NCBI RefSeq assembly: GCF_026210795.1
Contig: NC_089435.1
Location: 620,001 to 684,000, forward strand
DNA from: Rhizophagus irregularis
Lineage: Eukaryota; Glomeromycota; Glomeromycetes; Glomerales; Glomeraceae
DNA length: 64,000 nucleotides
Direction: 5' to 3'
The notes under the pieces were generated by a model, which ran no database searches, was not told the origin of the DNA, and saw only the letters and a list, made by a program, of their open reading frames with translations. Position numbers and translations under genes: made by a program. This document shows, piece by piece, positions 1-11,869 of this stretch. Every line of letters starts with the position of its first letter. The first letter of the stretch is position 1.

Positions 1-1140
1 ATTTCTTGAATTAATTTATCGATCTGTTCATTTTTGCTGGTCCGGTTTGTATAATATTTCCTTAAATAATTTTTTTGACATACTTTACACCATTTATTCC
101 ATAAATTTGTATATTTATTACCACATTTTCTGCAAAAAACTTCAAAATATTGATCTAGGTTAAGAACTATAATGTAATTCTTCATAATAGGATTTTGTGA
201 TATTCCATATATTTTATATATTTGAAATTTATTATAATATTCTATAGTCTATTAAAAAATATGTTAATAATAAAAAAAAAATTGAAATTAAGTTTATCCA
301 ACATTCACATACCTCATTTAAAAATTCGTTAGTAATATTTTTAATTAAATATTTTAAAATAACTGTTTTATTTGCTGAATTTCTTGTATATTCGATTTTA
401 TAAGCGTGATCATATGTTAATGGACCATCCTTCCATCTTGCTGAATATGTTGTACTGTTTAATTCTTTAATATCATTAAACTGATTATATTGTATCCATT
501 CAATTATCGTATCGTTATAATCATTAATTTTTAATTGCATTTGCTGAATAAAGTTATTAATCTGTTTGTTTTCAATAGTACAAGTTGTGAAATATTCTTT
601 TAACCAATTTATTTGACATGATTTGCACCATTTAACATCTGTATATTTATTAGTACATTTATTGCAAAAATATTCAAAATACTGATCACTATTAAAAACT
701 ATAATATAATCCTTTGTATTCGGATTTTGAGATATACCACATATTGCAGCTTTATCATAATATACTCTACCCTATTAAAAAAAGAAAAATTTAATAAAAA
801 TAATTGAAGTTAAATTTACAGAAAATTTACATACCTCATCTAGAAATTCATTGGTGATATCTTGTGAATTAACTAAATATTTTAAAGTAACCGATTTATT
901 TTCTAGATTCCTAGTATATCTTTCTTTATTCCAAACCAATGGACCATCCTTCCATCTTGCTGAATATGTTTTATTGCTGAATTCTTTAATATCACTAAAC
1001 TGAAAATATGGTATCCATTCAAATATTACGTCTTTGTAATCATTAATATTTAATTGCATTTTTTGAATTAATTTATCAATTTGTTTATTCATTTTGACAT
1101 ATAAATAATTATATGAATAAGATTTCCAAAAAAAATGCAA
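1..1140 (-). CDS. Tandem zinc-ribbon / kinase N-lobe modular protein (partial)
   Basis: Three exons read leftwards: about 1093 (or 1140) to 835, 771-313 and 248-1, continuing off the window. GTATGT donors and TAATAG acceptors keep the frame. The order is a kinase N-lobe segment (EWIPY, then YSARWKDGPL, an LKYL lysine strand and ITNEFLDE), a hinge-like YGISQNP..YIIV segment, a Cys-x2-Cys...Cys-x2-Cys zinc ribbon, a second N-lobe with the same landmarks, then a second hinge and ribbon. Each hinge is followed by a new ribbon where a kinase C-lobe should be, so no HRD or DFG is seen in this part. The glycine loop is degenerate (IKEFSNKTY, IKELNSTTY). The family match to mycorrhizal TKL kinases is from general knowledge. 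It could be a real N-lobe array or an unequal-crossover pseudogene; the downstream end would decide. The start is uncertain because the leading zinc ribbon is absent. Confidence 0.6.
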
Positions 1141-1270
1141 GTGCTAATACAATAAATGAATTTCGGCTTTTATTGTCATTTCGTATAACATGACATTAAT
1201 GAAGTTTGATATATGTAACATCTCACGAATTTGCCGATCATTTGCCGATCATTATTGATGACTTTTACAT

Positions 1271-1652
1271 AAAAATTCTACAGATCACGCAAGATAAAAT
1301 TATTACAGAAATATGATATATATACATATATTTTTGCAAAAATCGAACAACTTACTGATGATTTGGCATTGTTTATTAAATTTCATACCATTAATTTCGC
1401 AGAAAAAATTTATTAAATTTCATTATTTTGTAGAAATTTAATGGCGTAATATTTTACGCCTCATAACCAAAAAAAGAAAAATATTTTACGTTTTTTTTTT
1501 TAATTATACAAATTTGATTGTCATATTTAATGAATAGATCGTTAAATTTAATAAATTTTGTGACACAATTTGTATATTTATTTGTGGCACAATTTATATA
1601 TTGATTTGTGGCACAATTTGTATATTGATTTGTGACACAACTTACATATTCA
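1271..1652 (+). repeat. Dispersed repeat, copy 1, with 24-bp tandem units
   Basis: Shares long stretches with the opposite strand of 6290-6575, for example TTTATTAAATTTC and GAAATTTAATGGCG. The part at 1557-1652 is about four copies of a 24-bp unit containing TTTGTGGCACAATTTGTA; copy 2 has fewer units. About 90 bp near 1450-1540 are present only here. Confidence 0.65.
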
Positions 1653-2600
1653 GTAAAAAACAGACAATAACTTTTCCCTATTTGGTAATTTGTTGTACTC
1701 TTTAAAATACTGTATTACAATTTTTTTTATATTTTTTAAAATAAAGTGACCCATAAACTCCCGGGTAAACGATCAACAAAACACTTGCAACGTATACTCT
1801 TTTTTGGTTGTGATCAACATGAAAACTTTGCGAATTTAATATCTTGATTATTGGATTTAGGAATAAGAATAATGAATCCTAAATCTAAAAGTTTAACGCC
1901 CACCCCACCCCATTCCTTGTGAATGGGAAACATTTATATATTTTTTCATGAATCAAAAAAAAAATTTTTAATCTATGTTACGCAAAATTTCAGATGATGT
2001 GTGGTTTAAATAACAAATAAAAATAATAAATAAATCATGCTTCTGAAAAAAAATTCCAAAATAGATTTTTTTCACAACCTCCTTTATTTTATTATCAATA
2101 TTATTTTTACATTAATTAAAATATTCTATCAAAAAATATTTTCTCATATCAAATTCATGCAGCTTGCATTTTTTTTTTCTTTGATTAAGCCCTGATTATC
2201 ACTCATCATAGTATAAAAAACTTGATATGTTTTTCCTATTTTGTATTTTACTGTGCATTGTCATACAATTCTTTTAAAAGTCCACCTTGTGGCAGTGCCT
2301 TAATTATTAAAACCCATTGTAAATAAAAATGCCAAGCATGAGGTGTAAGTATTTTTTTTTCTTTCTTTCATACAACCAACCTGCTTTTTACTTGTAAGTT
2401 ATATGGGTTTATTTCTTTTTTTTCTATTTTTTTTTAATAACATCTTTTTTTTCGTATGATATTATATAATATTATTTTTCATGGATAAATAACATGAAAA
2501 AAAAATTTTCTTATTTACTAAATGTAAATAAAATATAAAATATGTATTTGTATTAAAAATGATAGTAATGATGAAAAAAAATTTCTATGAAAGAATTTAA
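1653..2600. other. Intergenic, no gene recognised
   Basis: AT-rich sequence with homopolymers on both strands. No convincing reading frame, RNA gene or further repeat was seen. Confidence 0.5.
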
Positions 2601-2606
2601 AAAGGG

Positions 2607-2614
2607 TATATAAA
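2607..2614 (+). promoter_or_regulatory. Possible TATA box
   Basis: TATATAAA lies about 110 bp upstream of the ATG at 2718. TATA-like strings are frequent by chance in DNA this AT-rich. Confidence 0.25.
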
Positions 2615-2717
2615 AAAAGTACTGCCTGTTCAATTATTCACTTTCTAACAGAATTCTGCTAAAATCTCAACAATTACCTACGTACATGATTCTACAGAAC
2701 GTCTGGCTCAAGATTAC

Positions 2718-2906
2718 ATGGTCAAAGAAATCATAGCAGTTTCAAGAACTGATGATAATGATGTGACCAAGGTCATTTCAAGGCTTTTATTCCATCTGAC
2801 TGAAATATATCAACCCAAATTGACAATTTTGAAACATCATATTTTTAAAAAAGAAAGTTTGTGGGATGTTCTGGGTGACTATCCAAATTTTTCAACATGT
2901 GAATGA
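2718..2906 (+). CDS. Small hypothetical ORF or gene relic
   Basis: Encodes 62 residues. The same frame is open upstream from about 2645 (through TYVHDSTERLAQDY), so this may be part of an older, larger exon. The residue mix (VSRTDDNDVTKVISRLLFHL) looks protein-like rather than an AT-rich shadow. No domain was recognised. An out-of-frame ATG at 2686 precedes it. Function is unknown and it may be a pseudogene fragment. Confidence 0.3.
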   Translation: MVKEIIAVSRTDDNDVTKVISRLLFHLTEIYQPKLTILKHHIFKKESLWDVLGDYPNFSTCE

Positions 2907-3928
2907 TTATCTCTTCCTTTGCTGATTTCACCTCTTAATAATGAAGATAGATAGGCAACAGGAACTTCAGAATTTCCTCAGGTAAAGGAGAGAAGGGAAG
3001 GAAACCTGGTAGTAGATTTCTTACATGCTTCATAGGTAGGAACTCTTAAATTGTGAATGTTTGGGTTGAAGGACAAGAAAATGTTGAGTATGTGTAGTTG
3101 TAAAGGGTAAGTAATTGATGGTCGTGATATACAGTAATCAAGAAGCTTTTTCAGGAATTTATTGATTTTTACGTCTTAAACATAATAAACAATAAGTAAT
3201 GACTCTAATATTATAATTGTCTATTGCTTACAATCTTTATTTCTATTATTTTCAATTTTTATTTTCGATTTGTCTCATAAAAACTTATTATTACAAATTA
3301 TATATACTCTAATAAATTTGATTTTTTTTAATATACTCATTTTATTACTAATAAATTAAAATAAATCAAATAATGCACTACCTCTGACATAAATTGTCGA
3401 TCCACAACTTTTTTTATTAATACTTTCATATTAAATTTTCGTAACCTTCCTAGTATAATGTGCGTGACGTGAGTACTGGTGATAAAGTACTGGGTAGTTA
3501 ATTATATGGATTGGCAATCCAAATTAGAATCTACAAATTTTAATATTTATATCATATCTTTCTCAATACGTACTGACAATATTTAAGTAAAAAAAAATTT
3601 TACATAATAAAATTTTTTTTATTGACGCTAGATCTGTGGTACAAACAATAAAAAATGAAAAATACAATAAAAATAACAAAACCGAAAATACAAAACAAAA
3701 ATACAATAAAACAAAACTCTTTTTTGAAATTTGCGTAAAAATCCTTTAACGTTAATAAATGATAATAAAAGAGGGTAAAAGATCAAACTTTAATGAACCT
3801 AAATATTTAAAAAATTTTCATCAATAATGATTATATGTCACGTGAATTAAATCTCATTGGATCGCTAGTGTAGATCATCATGTGGGATCGAAATTTTAGC
3901 TGGCCATGCCTTCTTTCAGCAAATGGTA
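2907..3928. other. Intergenic, 3' side of the oxidase gene
   Basis: No supported gene. The sequence is AT-rich with several A/T homopolymers, and holds the presumed 3' flank of the minus-strand oxidase gene. Confidence 0.5.
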
Positions 3929-6042
3929 TTATTTCCTAATGGGAGTAAGACCAAATTTATTTAATAAATCATTACTCATTAAACCTTGAGGGTCAAATCT
4001 ACTGATTTGTTGAATAAATAATTCAACAGCATCTTGATCAAAAGAATGAAGAAGATATTCCCGATCTAGTTCCGGGTCTAAATATTGCCCCCAATGAAAT
4101 CTAGCATTATATTTTAAAGCTGTAGCAAATATTGGTTTATAAACTTTTTCATAATAAGCAATTTCCGTGTTCTAGAATATATAATTATCAGATAAGTATA
4201 AAGAAAATTATAAATCACTTTACAAAAAAACGATACCTGATACTTACATATACTAGGATCGGCATTTCAACATAGCATCTTGGTTCATCATTCGTATTAT
4301 AACCCATAGACATATACTGAGGAGAAGCGGCACTAAATCTTACGGCAATGGGACCGTTAATATTATAATTAAAATTAGTTCTTATTTCTTGTAGTGTTTC
4401 CCTTATAGCATCAATGGCCTTAATATGATTATCATCTTTCATTGAGAATGAACATTCCATAGCAATAACTTTGAAATCATTAACAAATCCAACCGAATAA
4501 ATCAAATTATAATCATCAACTATAGGAACACTATTATATTGAGTTTTTAAAGCATCTTCTATCATTGAAGGAACAATCCCTGGAAATAAATTTAATAATA
4601 GAAATAATATATGACCAACATCAACACTTAATTTAGTAGCAAGTTCTTTAATCATTGGAATTTCTGAAACTTCTTGTAACCAATGCTTTAGAGGCGATTT
4701 AGGATAACGTTGTTCATCATCTTTTGTAGCAAATTTTCTTCTTGTTATAAGAGCATAATGTGTATAGGGGCTAATCCATACTTCTGCGTTACGATATTTT
4801 AAAATATCATTTTCGTTGTAAGGTTGTTTTGATAAGATAGGCTTAACATCTTCCCAAGTTGATTCCTCCCTCATCGAAAGTATTTTGTAAAATGGTATTG
4901 AACTGATGGTTACCTGATATACGACCCCCATCGCTCCTAAATTTACTACGCTTGCATTAAACACATTATCTTCTTGAATTAGTTGAATATCTGGATGTTG
5001 CTTTGAAAATGATTCAGGATCCGTGATTCCATTTGCTGGTTCGATTCTATAAATTGTCCCTCCTGGTACAACAAGATTAACTGCGACTACAAAAGATGCT
5101 AAAGGTTGAAGCATAATTCCACATCCATGTGTAGATGTTGCATTACATCCAACTACTGATAGGCCATCAAATCCAGGTAAAATATATAAAGCTCTTTCAT
5201 CCTTTTTTAATTCATTCACAATTTCAGCAAGAGTAGTTCCACATTTCACATCATAATAAATATTATCTTTGTTTTCTTCCTTCAATATATTTGAATCCGT
5301 TTTGGTCACCCCACGATAATTATTGGTGTATAGAAGAAATCCGTTAGTTTCAGTAATCTCACTATAAAAAATGGACGGGTTAAAATATAATTATTGTAAA
5401 AATTGAAAGAAAAGAAGTAATTTTGATATTTTACTTGAACGCTTCAAAAGTTCCTACAGCCTTAACAGGTTTCTTTTTACTACCAGATTGTTTCATAATT
5501 TCTACGAGACTTTCCAATGATGTGATTTCTTCAACGTCAGCTTTGAACTTTATATTACCAAGTTTATTCGTCACTACCTCTAAATTCGAAAATTTAGAAA
5601 TTAACTTAACCATTGGTGCGACAGAATAATTATACAACTTCTTGAGAAAGTCATCATAAGAAGCTTTAATAAAAAAACTTGGTCGTGATTTGCCGTATTT
5701 ATCGAGATTGTGTCGATGAGCATTCTTAACCAATGATTCTATTTAAACGGTATATGATTTTTTTTAAAAAAAATTGAAAATAAAAAAAAAAAAGATTTTC
5801 TTTATTGCATATGCCATATGATTATATGATACCTAATTTCCTTTTATTCTCATCTTTTTCTTCATAAATTTTCGATAATTCTTTTAAATCCTCCCCATTA
5901 TAAAAATTTTCAGCTTCAGGTATCTGTTTGTTAAAAGAAAAAAATTCACTAAATCATTCTCATATGTTCATATATTATTACTTTACGAAAAAAATCAGAC
6001 ATTTTTTTAGTATTTGAATAAAAAAAGAAAAAAACCTACCAT
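3929..6042 (-). CDS. FAD-linked aldonolactone oxidase-like protein (ALO/GULO family)
   Basis: Inferred exons: 6042-6040 (ATG only, tentative), 5923-5833, 5738-5435, 5361-4248 and 4171-3929, giving 584 residues. Every junction keeps the frame at GT-AG sites. The N-terminal half is the FAD-binding PCMH fold, with [10 protein letters not shown] near 195-204 and THGCG at 210-214. The C-terminal half is the D-arabinono-1,4-lactone oxidase domain, ending with HWGQ at 530-533 and a family-typical [12 protein letters not shown]. Such enzymes oxidise an aldono-lactone to an ascorbate-type product using FAD and oxygen. Here the flavin-linking GxGHSF motif reads GTFEAF (127-132), so the usual covalent His is missing, and the HWxK lysine is Gln. 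The enzyme may bind FAD non-covalently, use another substrate, or be inactive. The 5' end is the least certain part. Confidence 0.8.
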
Positions 6043-6289
6043 TTTTTCTATTCAATTACACACAAAAGTGTCGACTTGAATTTTTCGGCTGATCTTTTAG
6101 CTTAAAAAATTGTTTGTTTATTGCGTGATCATTGATCAGCCTGTGCTACATGCAGATTTGATTGAGTTAATTTCACAAATATGAAATTTCATATGAAATT
6201 TCAATCTTACTCATTAAGATTAGCCTAAATGAACACACAAGGTAATGCATAATACATGCATTTATGTCATTTTAATACTAAAAAAAGTA
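6043..6289. other. Presumed promoter region of the oxidase gene
   Basis: Short AT-rich upstream flank. No clear TATA box or other motif can be assigned. Confidence 0.3.
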
Positions 6290-6575
6290 ATAAGTGTATC
6301 ATAAAATTTAAGCCAACAAATTAATATACATATTGTGTCACAAATTAATATAAATTGTGTCACAAAATTTATTAAATTTAGCGCCATTAAATTTCTACCA
6401 AAATTACGAAATTTAATAAATTTTCGCTGCGAAATTAATGAATGAAATTTAATAAACAATGCTAAATCACTATTTATATCAGTAAGTTTTCTATTTTTGC
6501 AAATATATATATATTTATATATCACATTTTTGGAATAATTTTAGCTTGTGATTAAATGTTCCTCTGTAGAATTTT
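6290..6575 (-). repeat. Dispersed repeat, copy 2 (inverted relative to 1271-1652)
   Basis: The reverse complement matches 1271-1450 and then 1540-1600, including AAAATTCTAC, a TTTATTAAATTTC block and TTTGTGACACAATTT units. An 87-codon frame inside it looks like a by-product of the repeat. The two copies bracket the oxidase gene in opposite orientation. Confidence 0.65.
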
Positions 6576-6959
6576 TTACACCCCATTCGCCTGATCTAAA
6601 AACGCATTAAATCATACACAAACATCATTTTCTTTTAATACAATCTATAAACGCAAATTAATTTTAAAGAAATCGAAATAAAAAATATTTTTTTTTTTAT
6701 CTTAAAAGAAATCATCTCTTAATTGGATGGGTTTAAAGTTGAATAGAGGAGAAAATTTTAGAAATCACGACCACTTTATCTCATTATTCTATTATGTACA
6801 TCGAAATCCTATTCTAATATTTATAATTAGTCATTATTTTTTACAATTTTTCAAGCGAATCTAGACCTCCAATTATATTAACCATACTTATACTGACTTG
6901 ATTTTAATATTTTTGTGAATCTTTATCTTTAGAAAAACAAAACTTTAAAAAAAATGAAA

Positions 6960-7425
6960 ATCAAGTAGAGTATTTGTTATTTAAATAAATAAATAAAAAA
7001 CTTCAAAAAACGGGGGAGTGTTAGAAGCTACTAAAAAAAAACAGGATAAAAAACCATGGATTAAAACAAAAGTTTTACGAAAAATAAATAGAAAGAAAAT
7101 ATTTTTTAAAAAAAAAATAAACGAAGAAACTTTTTAGAAAGGGAGAGCCTGACGAAAATAAATTTTTTTTTAAAAAAAAAAGGAGGGAAAACAAAAAAAA
7201 AAAGAAAAAAAATTTTTTTAAAAATAAACGCGGGAGTGGGGAAATAATTTTATAATTTTTTTAAAAAGGAGTGCAGATAAGATTATTTTATTAAAAAAAA
7301 AAAAGAACGGAGGGGTGAATAATAAAATTTTAAAAAAAAACTTTTAAACGAAAAATAAACGAAGAAACAAGGAAATAAAGTTTTTAAAAAAACTAAAGAC
7401 TTTTTAAAGAAAAAACATTTTCTAA
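6960..7425. repeat. Purine-rich low-complexity tract
   Basis: Long A runs alternate with short G-rich islands such as GGGGAGTG and GGAGGG. AAATAAACGAAGAAAC recurs imperfectly, so this looks like a decayed tandem repeat. No coding content. Confidence 0.6.
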
Positions 7426-7757
7426 TATGTTTTCCATTTTCTTTATTTATTTTTGACTGTACTTATACTTCCTGATTTTACAATTTTCACTTCTGCAAAT
7501 AGATAATTCGATTGAATTATTTATTCCGAATTTCACACGTACATAACTTAACTAATTTATTCAGTCAAGAATGACAATATTAAATTCAGTAGTTATCGTT
7601 CTACATTATTTTAACTATACAAGAAATTAAATAGTCTGAATAAAAATGGGGATGAGATAAAATGTGTCCCAACTTTAGAATTACGGTAAACATAATAATT
7701 TCTTCTTAAATTTTTATATTCTGTATTAAAAAATATTAAAAATACCAAAAATGGTTT

Positions 7758-8060
7758 GGTACGAAATCTCGAAAATCATTTGAGTGACTGACACAAGACC
7801 GACAACAAAATCTCGAAAATCCAATATCTTGACAAGTCAAAATCCTGACAAGTCAAAATCCCGACAAAATTATAACACACTTAAACTAAATATTACATAT
7901 TGCAAAAATTATTTTATTAGAACACACATCACAAAATTGTCGATATAATGACTCGTCGGGATTTTGGATTGCCGAGATTTTGGATTGTCGAGATTTTGTT
8001 TTCGATCTTGTGTTAGTCGTGCAAGTGACTGTCGAGATTTTGATCGGATACCATTAAAAA
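7758..8060. mobile_element. Fold-back element with AATCTCGACA repeats
   Basis: The left arm carries AAATCTCGAAAATC, GAGTGACTGACACAAGA and CGACAACAAAATCTCG. The right arm, read on the other strand, carries AAAATCTCGACAGTCAC, CTAACACAAGATCG and ACAAAATCTCGACAATCC in the same order. The arms are about 100 bp and imperfect. No clean target duplication was found, so the ends are approximate and the superfamily is unassigned. Confidence 0.6.
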
Positions 8061-9500
8061 TAATTACATATAATCGTTTCATTTGTTATTTATGATTAAT
8101 AAATTAATAAATCTTCGGGCTTATTTTATAACAAGCTCGAAGAAAAATTCCATATTAATATCCAGCTTTATCTTAGAGTGATTTAGAAACAAGGTAAAGT
8201 ATGGTTATAACGTCACTACTTTAATAATATTTTTAATTGTCTTTTATAACAGCTCGATTAACGATGTTCAAATCCACAAAAGAGATAACCACCTAAGCAA
8301 CGACAGTGCGCTTATTACATGCAAGACAAGTCAGAAGACTAGAGTCCTTCTTTCATTTTTAAATTCTGCAAATATACTAGGCTTCGTGCAAATGTTAATA
8401 TAAACGAAATAAAGAAAGAAAATGCAAATTCTAAAACAAAAGAAACTATACTAATAAGAATTAAAGAGTTAAAGGGAGTTTCCTTGCGGTGAACGCAGTA
8501 TACAATTCCACTGCACTCACCCCTGCATTATTCTTATTTCTATTTACTAGGGTTACTACAGATGTCGTGCTTTGTAACGGCAAAATTGAAGAAAATTTTG
8601 GCCAGAACTATAAAAATCTTAATTTCTGTTAGATGCGGATGGTGTTGAAATATTTTACTGCAAAATAATCTTTTGAATTTCGGATTTGTCGATGAGAAGG
8701 TGACATTCGAATTTTGATATTTTGATATTTTAAATTTTGTGATATTATCCAGGAAATTTTGAAAATCCTTATTGAAACAGTCGCTTCTTATTTTCCTAAA
8801 ATAAGACTATAACTATTATAGGGCGACAAAAAGTGGTAAAAATAGTTTACATATTATCTCAGCGGTCGGATTAGTAAATCGTGATTCTAAAATTTTTTTT
8901 TTATATTTATATATATATTGGCTAGTAAAATGATGATATTTAATATCATGTGATAGTTTGCAAAAAAAAAGTTTGATCCAGTACAGAAAGTTAATGAGTC
9001 ATAAACGTCATAAGTCTATAGATTTACGAGTTCATACATTCTTTTTAGGATATAATAATATTTACCACAAATTAATTATATTAATAAGAATTGCGCTGTA
9101 ACAAAAAATTTTTAACATATGAAATGGGTGGCCGGGTCGTGAAGCACAAAATGTTAAATATTAAATTTATTGATTGAGAATTTTTGTTTAAAATAAAAAT
9201 TTGAGTAGCCGTGTCATACAAATTCAATTTTAGATCCCTTTGCTGGTTAATTTTAATAATTTTTTTTAGCATGTAATAATTTTTTTATAAAAATTTAAAT
9301 TTAAATTCGATATAGTGAATTTTCAGAATATCGAACTTTTTCGCTGTATTAGACAACAGATAAGCCGGTTACTTTTAGTGAACTGATCGAACTTCACTAC
9401 CAATTAGAAGCATGAATTTTAAATTCTGGTCAAAATTAAATAAAAAAAAATTATTTAGAAACTAAGTATTTCTTAACTTCTGTATATTGAAAAGCTAATT
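8061..9500. other. Intergenic, no gene recognised
   Basis: AT-rich with a slightly more balanced patch near 8250-8560. The 63-residue minus frame at 9081-9272 shows no domain and was not called. Confidence 0.45.
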
Positions 9501-10140
9501 AGGCCATGTGATTGTGATCGTATGGGTATTGAGTGTAATGCAAAACGCTTTAAACGAAATTTTAAATCATGGACTAGTGGTAATAATCATATTGATAAAC
9601 TTATTCGAGTTAATCAGTTATCGTTATCATATTGTTATCTAAGTAATGTGATGGAATGGATACCTTAAGATAGACTTTATAATATTAAATACATTGTATC
9701 TGGAAAAGTGTATAGGGCAAATTGGATTGATGGATATATACGTTATTGGGACCATAAAAATCAAAATTGGAAAAGAATAAGTCAAAATATGTTTGTAATT
9801 CTGAAAATTTCGAATAATCTAGCAAATATTACATCAGTATATATAAATAAGGTATAAAAAAAATTATTATTTAATGAAACTTTGAAAGATTTAGGTCTTA
9901 CTAATATACTTTATGTATATATATTACATTTGCAGATTGCAATGAACAACGAAGTTTATGGAATAACCCAAAATCCAAAAACAAAATGTTATATGGTGGT
10001 CCTGAATGTAAATATGCTATTATATATGTATTGCAAAACATTTTCAACAAAATTTTGAGAATTGGACTAGTGGTAATAATGTTATTGATAAATTCATATA
10101 AGATGCTCAGCTAAATTTTGGCTATGAAAATTCAATTCAT
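9501..10140 (+). pseudogene. Kinase N-lobe / zinc-ribbon module pseudogene
   Basis: Translates with interruptions to the family pattern: a degenerate Cys ribbon (CDCDRMGIEC), FKSWTSGNNHIDKLI, EWIP followed by a TAA stop (9665-9667), then YIVSGKVYRANWIDGY and a VILKIS lysine strand. A GTATAA donor near 9852 and a TTTGCAG acceptor near 9935 lead to VYGITQNPKTKCYMVVLN. After the hinge it again restarts with a WTSGNNVIDKFI-like ribbon tail instead of a kinase C-lobe, as at the left edge of the window. There are at least two in-frame stops and a frameshift, so it is non-functional. Confidence 0.65.
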
Positions 10141-10181
10141 CATAGGCAAATAAAAGGCGGCCTTTTTTATCTTTTTTTGGA

Positions 10182-10640
10182 TCAAATCGACCAACAAATT
10201 GAAAAAATTCCGTTGGTATTGTATGTCAATGTCTTATGACCACATTTATCGATATGCCACAAAGCATCTGATAATTCTCTAACAAATCTTTTTCCTATAG
10301 GTATAGCATCATAAGACCATCCACCTCTATGAAATGATATGTAAGAAATAATGTCTAGTTTTAATTGCGTGATCATTTGTTTTTGGACTTTGTGAAAAAT
10401 CAAAAATAGGTAAATGACGTTCTTTAATAGCATTTTTTACATTTTTTAATATATCAAACGCGTTAACTGGTTGTGAATTATTTTCATCCGAAAAAAGTTT
10501 TATGTGAAATGTAAAAAGATTACCAAATATATTAATAACATCATTAGCTATACATTCTAGTTCAATTTCATCACCAGTTTGTTTTTTTGATACTGAACAG
10601 CGTACTATTATCTTTTCTATTACTTTTTCTTTTAGCTGCG
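10182..10640 (-). pseudogene. Broken gene of unknown family
   Basis: Read leftwards, one frame gives KEKVIEKIIVRCSVSKKQTG, then GDEIELECIANDVINIFG and DFSQSPKTNDHAIKTR. A second frame takes over with FHRGGWSYDAIPIGKR and ALWHIDKCGHKTL. The two parts join only through a frameshift near 10330-10370. The composition is clearly protein-like, with no recognised domain. It could also be two exons of a degraded gene. Confidence 0.45.
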
Positions 10641-11156
10641 GAACATAGTTTTATTGTTTTCCACAAAAACAACGTTATGTGGCTATGTAAATTTCTTGCT
10701 TTTGTGGCAGGCATATTTTCTTTGTGTAAAAAATCAAAATCAAAGTATGTGAGAAAGAGTGAAACGTTACTTATGATATAATATTGTTGATCATCTAATC
10801 AATAAATGGCAAATTAAAATTTAACAAATAAAAATAGAAAATAAATATATATAATCTTGGTTTCTAATATAAAGACTTTTTATAAAATATTTATTATCTT
10901 AAATAATATATTTTATGTTAATAATAAAAGTTATAAAGTGAAACGTTTGAGGAGTGTGAAAAATTAGTACAGTGTGTTGCAAAAAAAAAACGGAATTAAA
11001 AAATCGGCCATAACACCATGACGATCTCACCAAATTATACGTAAAATAGCTTATTTGAAAGATGGAAACCCATAGATTTTATCAATAATAAATTAATATG
11101 GAATTTATTTTAGTGATTTTTCTATGTATAAAACCAAAATAATTTTTATTTAACGC
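10641..11156. other. Intergenic
   Basis: A 64-residue plus frame at 10587-10781 is antisense to the broken gene and was not called. The rest is AT-rich with nothing recognised. Confidence 0.4.
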
Positions 11157-11640
11157 AAATATTAATTTGGCCATAACTCGTGGATTACCTAAAATTAGTT
11201 CGGATTACTTCGGCCATTAGTTTTAAAACTGTTAAACTATAACCTATAAAAGTTTCAAGTTCCGGTCAAACCTTCTGTGGTTTCGACCGAAGCTTTAAAG
11301 TCACATATCACCAAATTACTATATGATCGGCAAATGATCGGCAAGGTGATGTAAAGCATGTCCCCCTGTTGGTTTTGGCGAAATAAATTGATTAATTTTA
11401 AAAACCTATATTTATTATATAAATTATTACAATATAATTGCAAATATAATTTCGGCCATAACTTTTGTGTTACCTAAAATTTCACTGTGTTATTTCGGCT
11501 AATAATTTTAAAGCTGTTAAACTACTATAACCCATAAAAGTTTCAAGTTTCGCCCGAAGCCTTAAAGTCCAATATCACCAAATTACTATATAATCAGCAA
11601 ATGATCGGCAAGGTGATATAAGGATGTCCTGTTCAGTAAA
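11157..11640 (+). repeat. Direct duplication of about 190 bp
   Basis: 11157-11361 and 11446-11627 share, in order, GGCCATAACT, a TACCTAAAATT block, CTATAACC..ATAAAAGTTTCAAG, ATATCACCAAATTACTATAT, CAAATGATCGGCAAGGTGAT and a final ATGTCC. The copies have diverged by substitutions and a small deletion. Confidence 0.7.
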
Positions 11641-11869
11641 CCAAGGTAAAACCTTCATCGGCGAAATCTGCGGACTCTAACTGGTCTCTAGTTGAGTTTT
11701 GCACAAATAGTAAGTTACTTCTTCCAATGTACCGTGCGGACTATTATGATTTGGATTAATTTGAAAATGGCGAGAACAATCAAATTTACTGTTTTGATGA
11801 CATACAAATAGAGTAAACATGCAGATCAACGCACAATGCATTTTTGTCCTTCAATAAAGTACTTTTAAG

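Noticed and set aside
9081-9272. 63-codon minus frame
   Set aside because: Lys/Ile/Asn-rich composition expected by chance; no splice or domain support.
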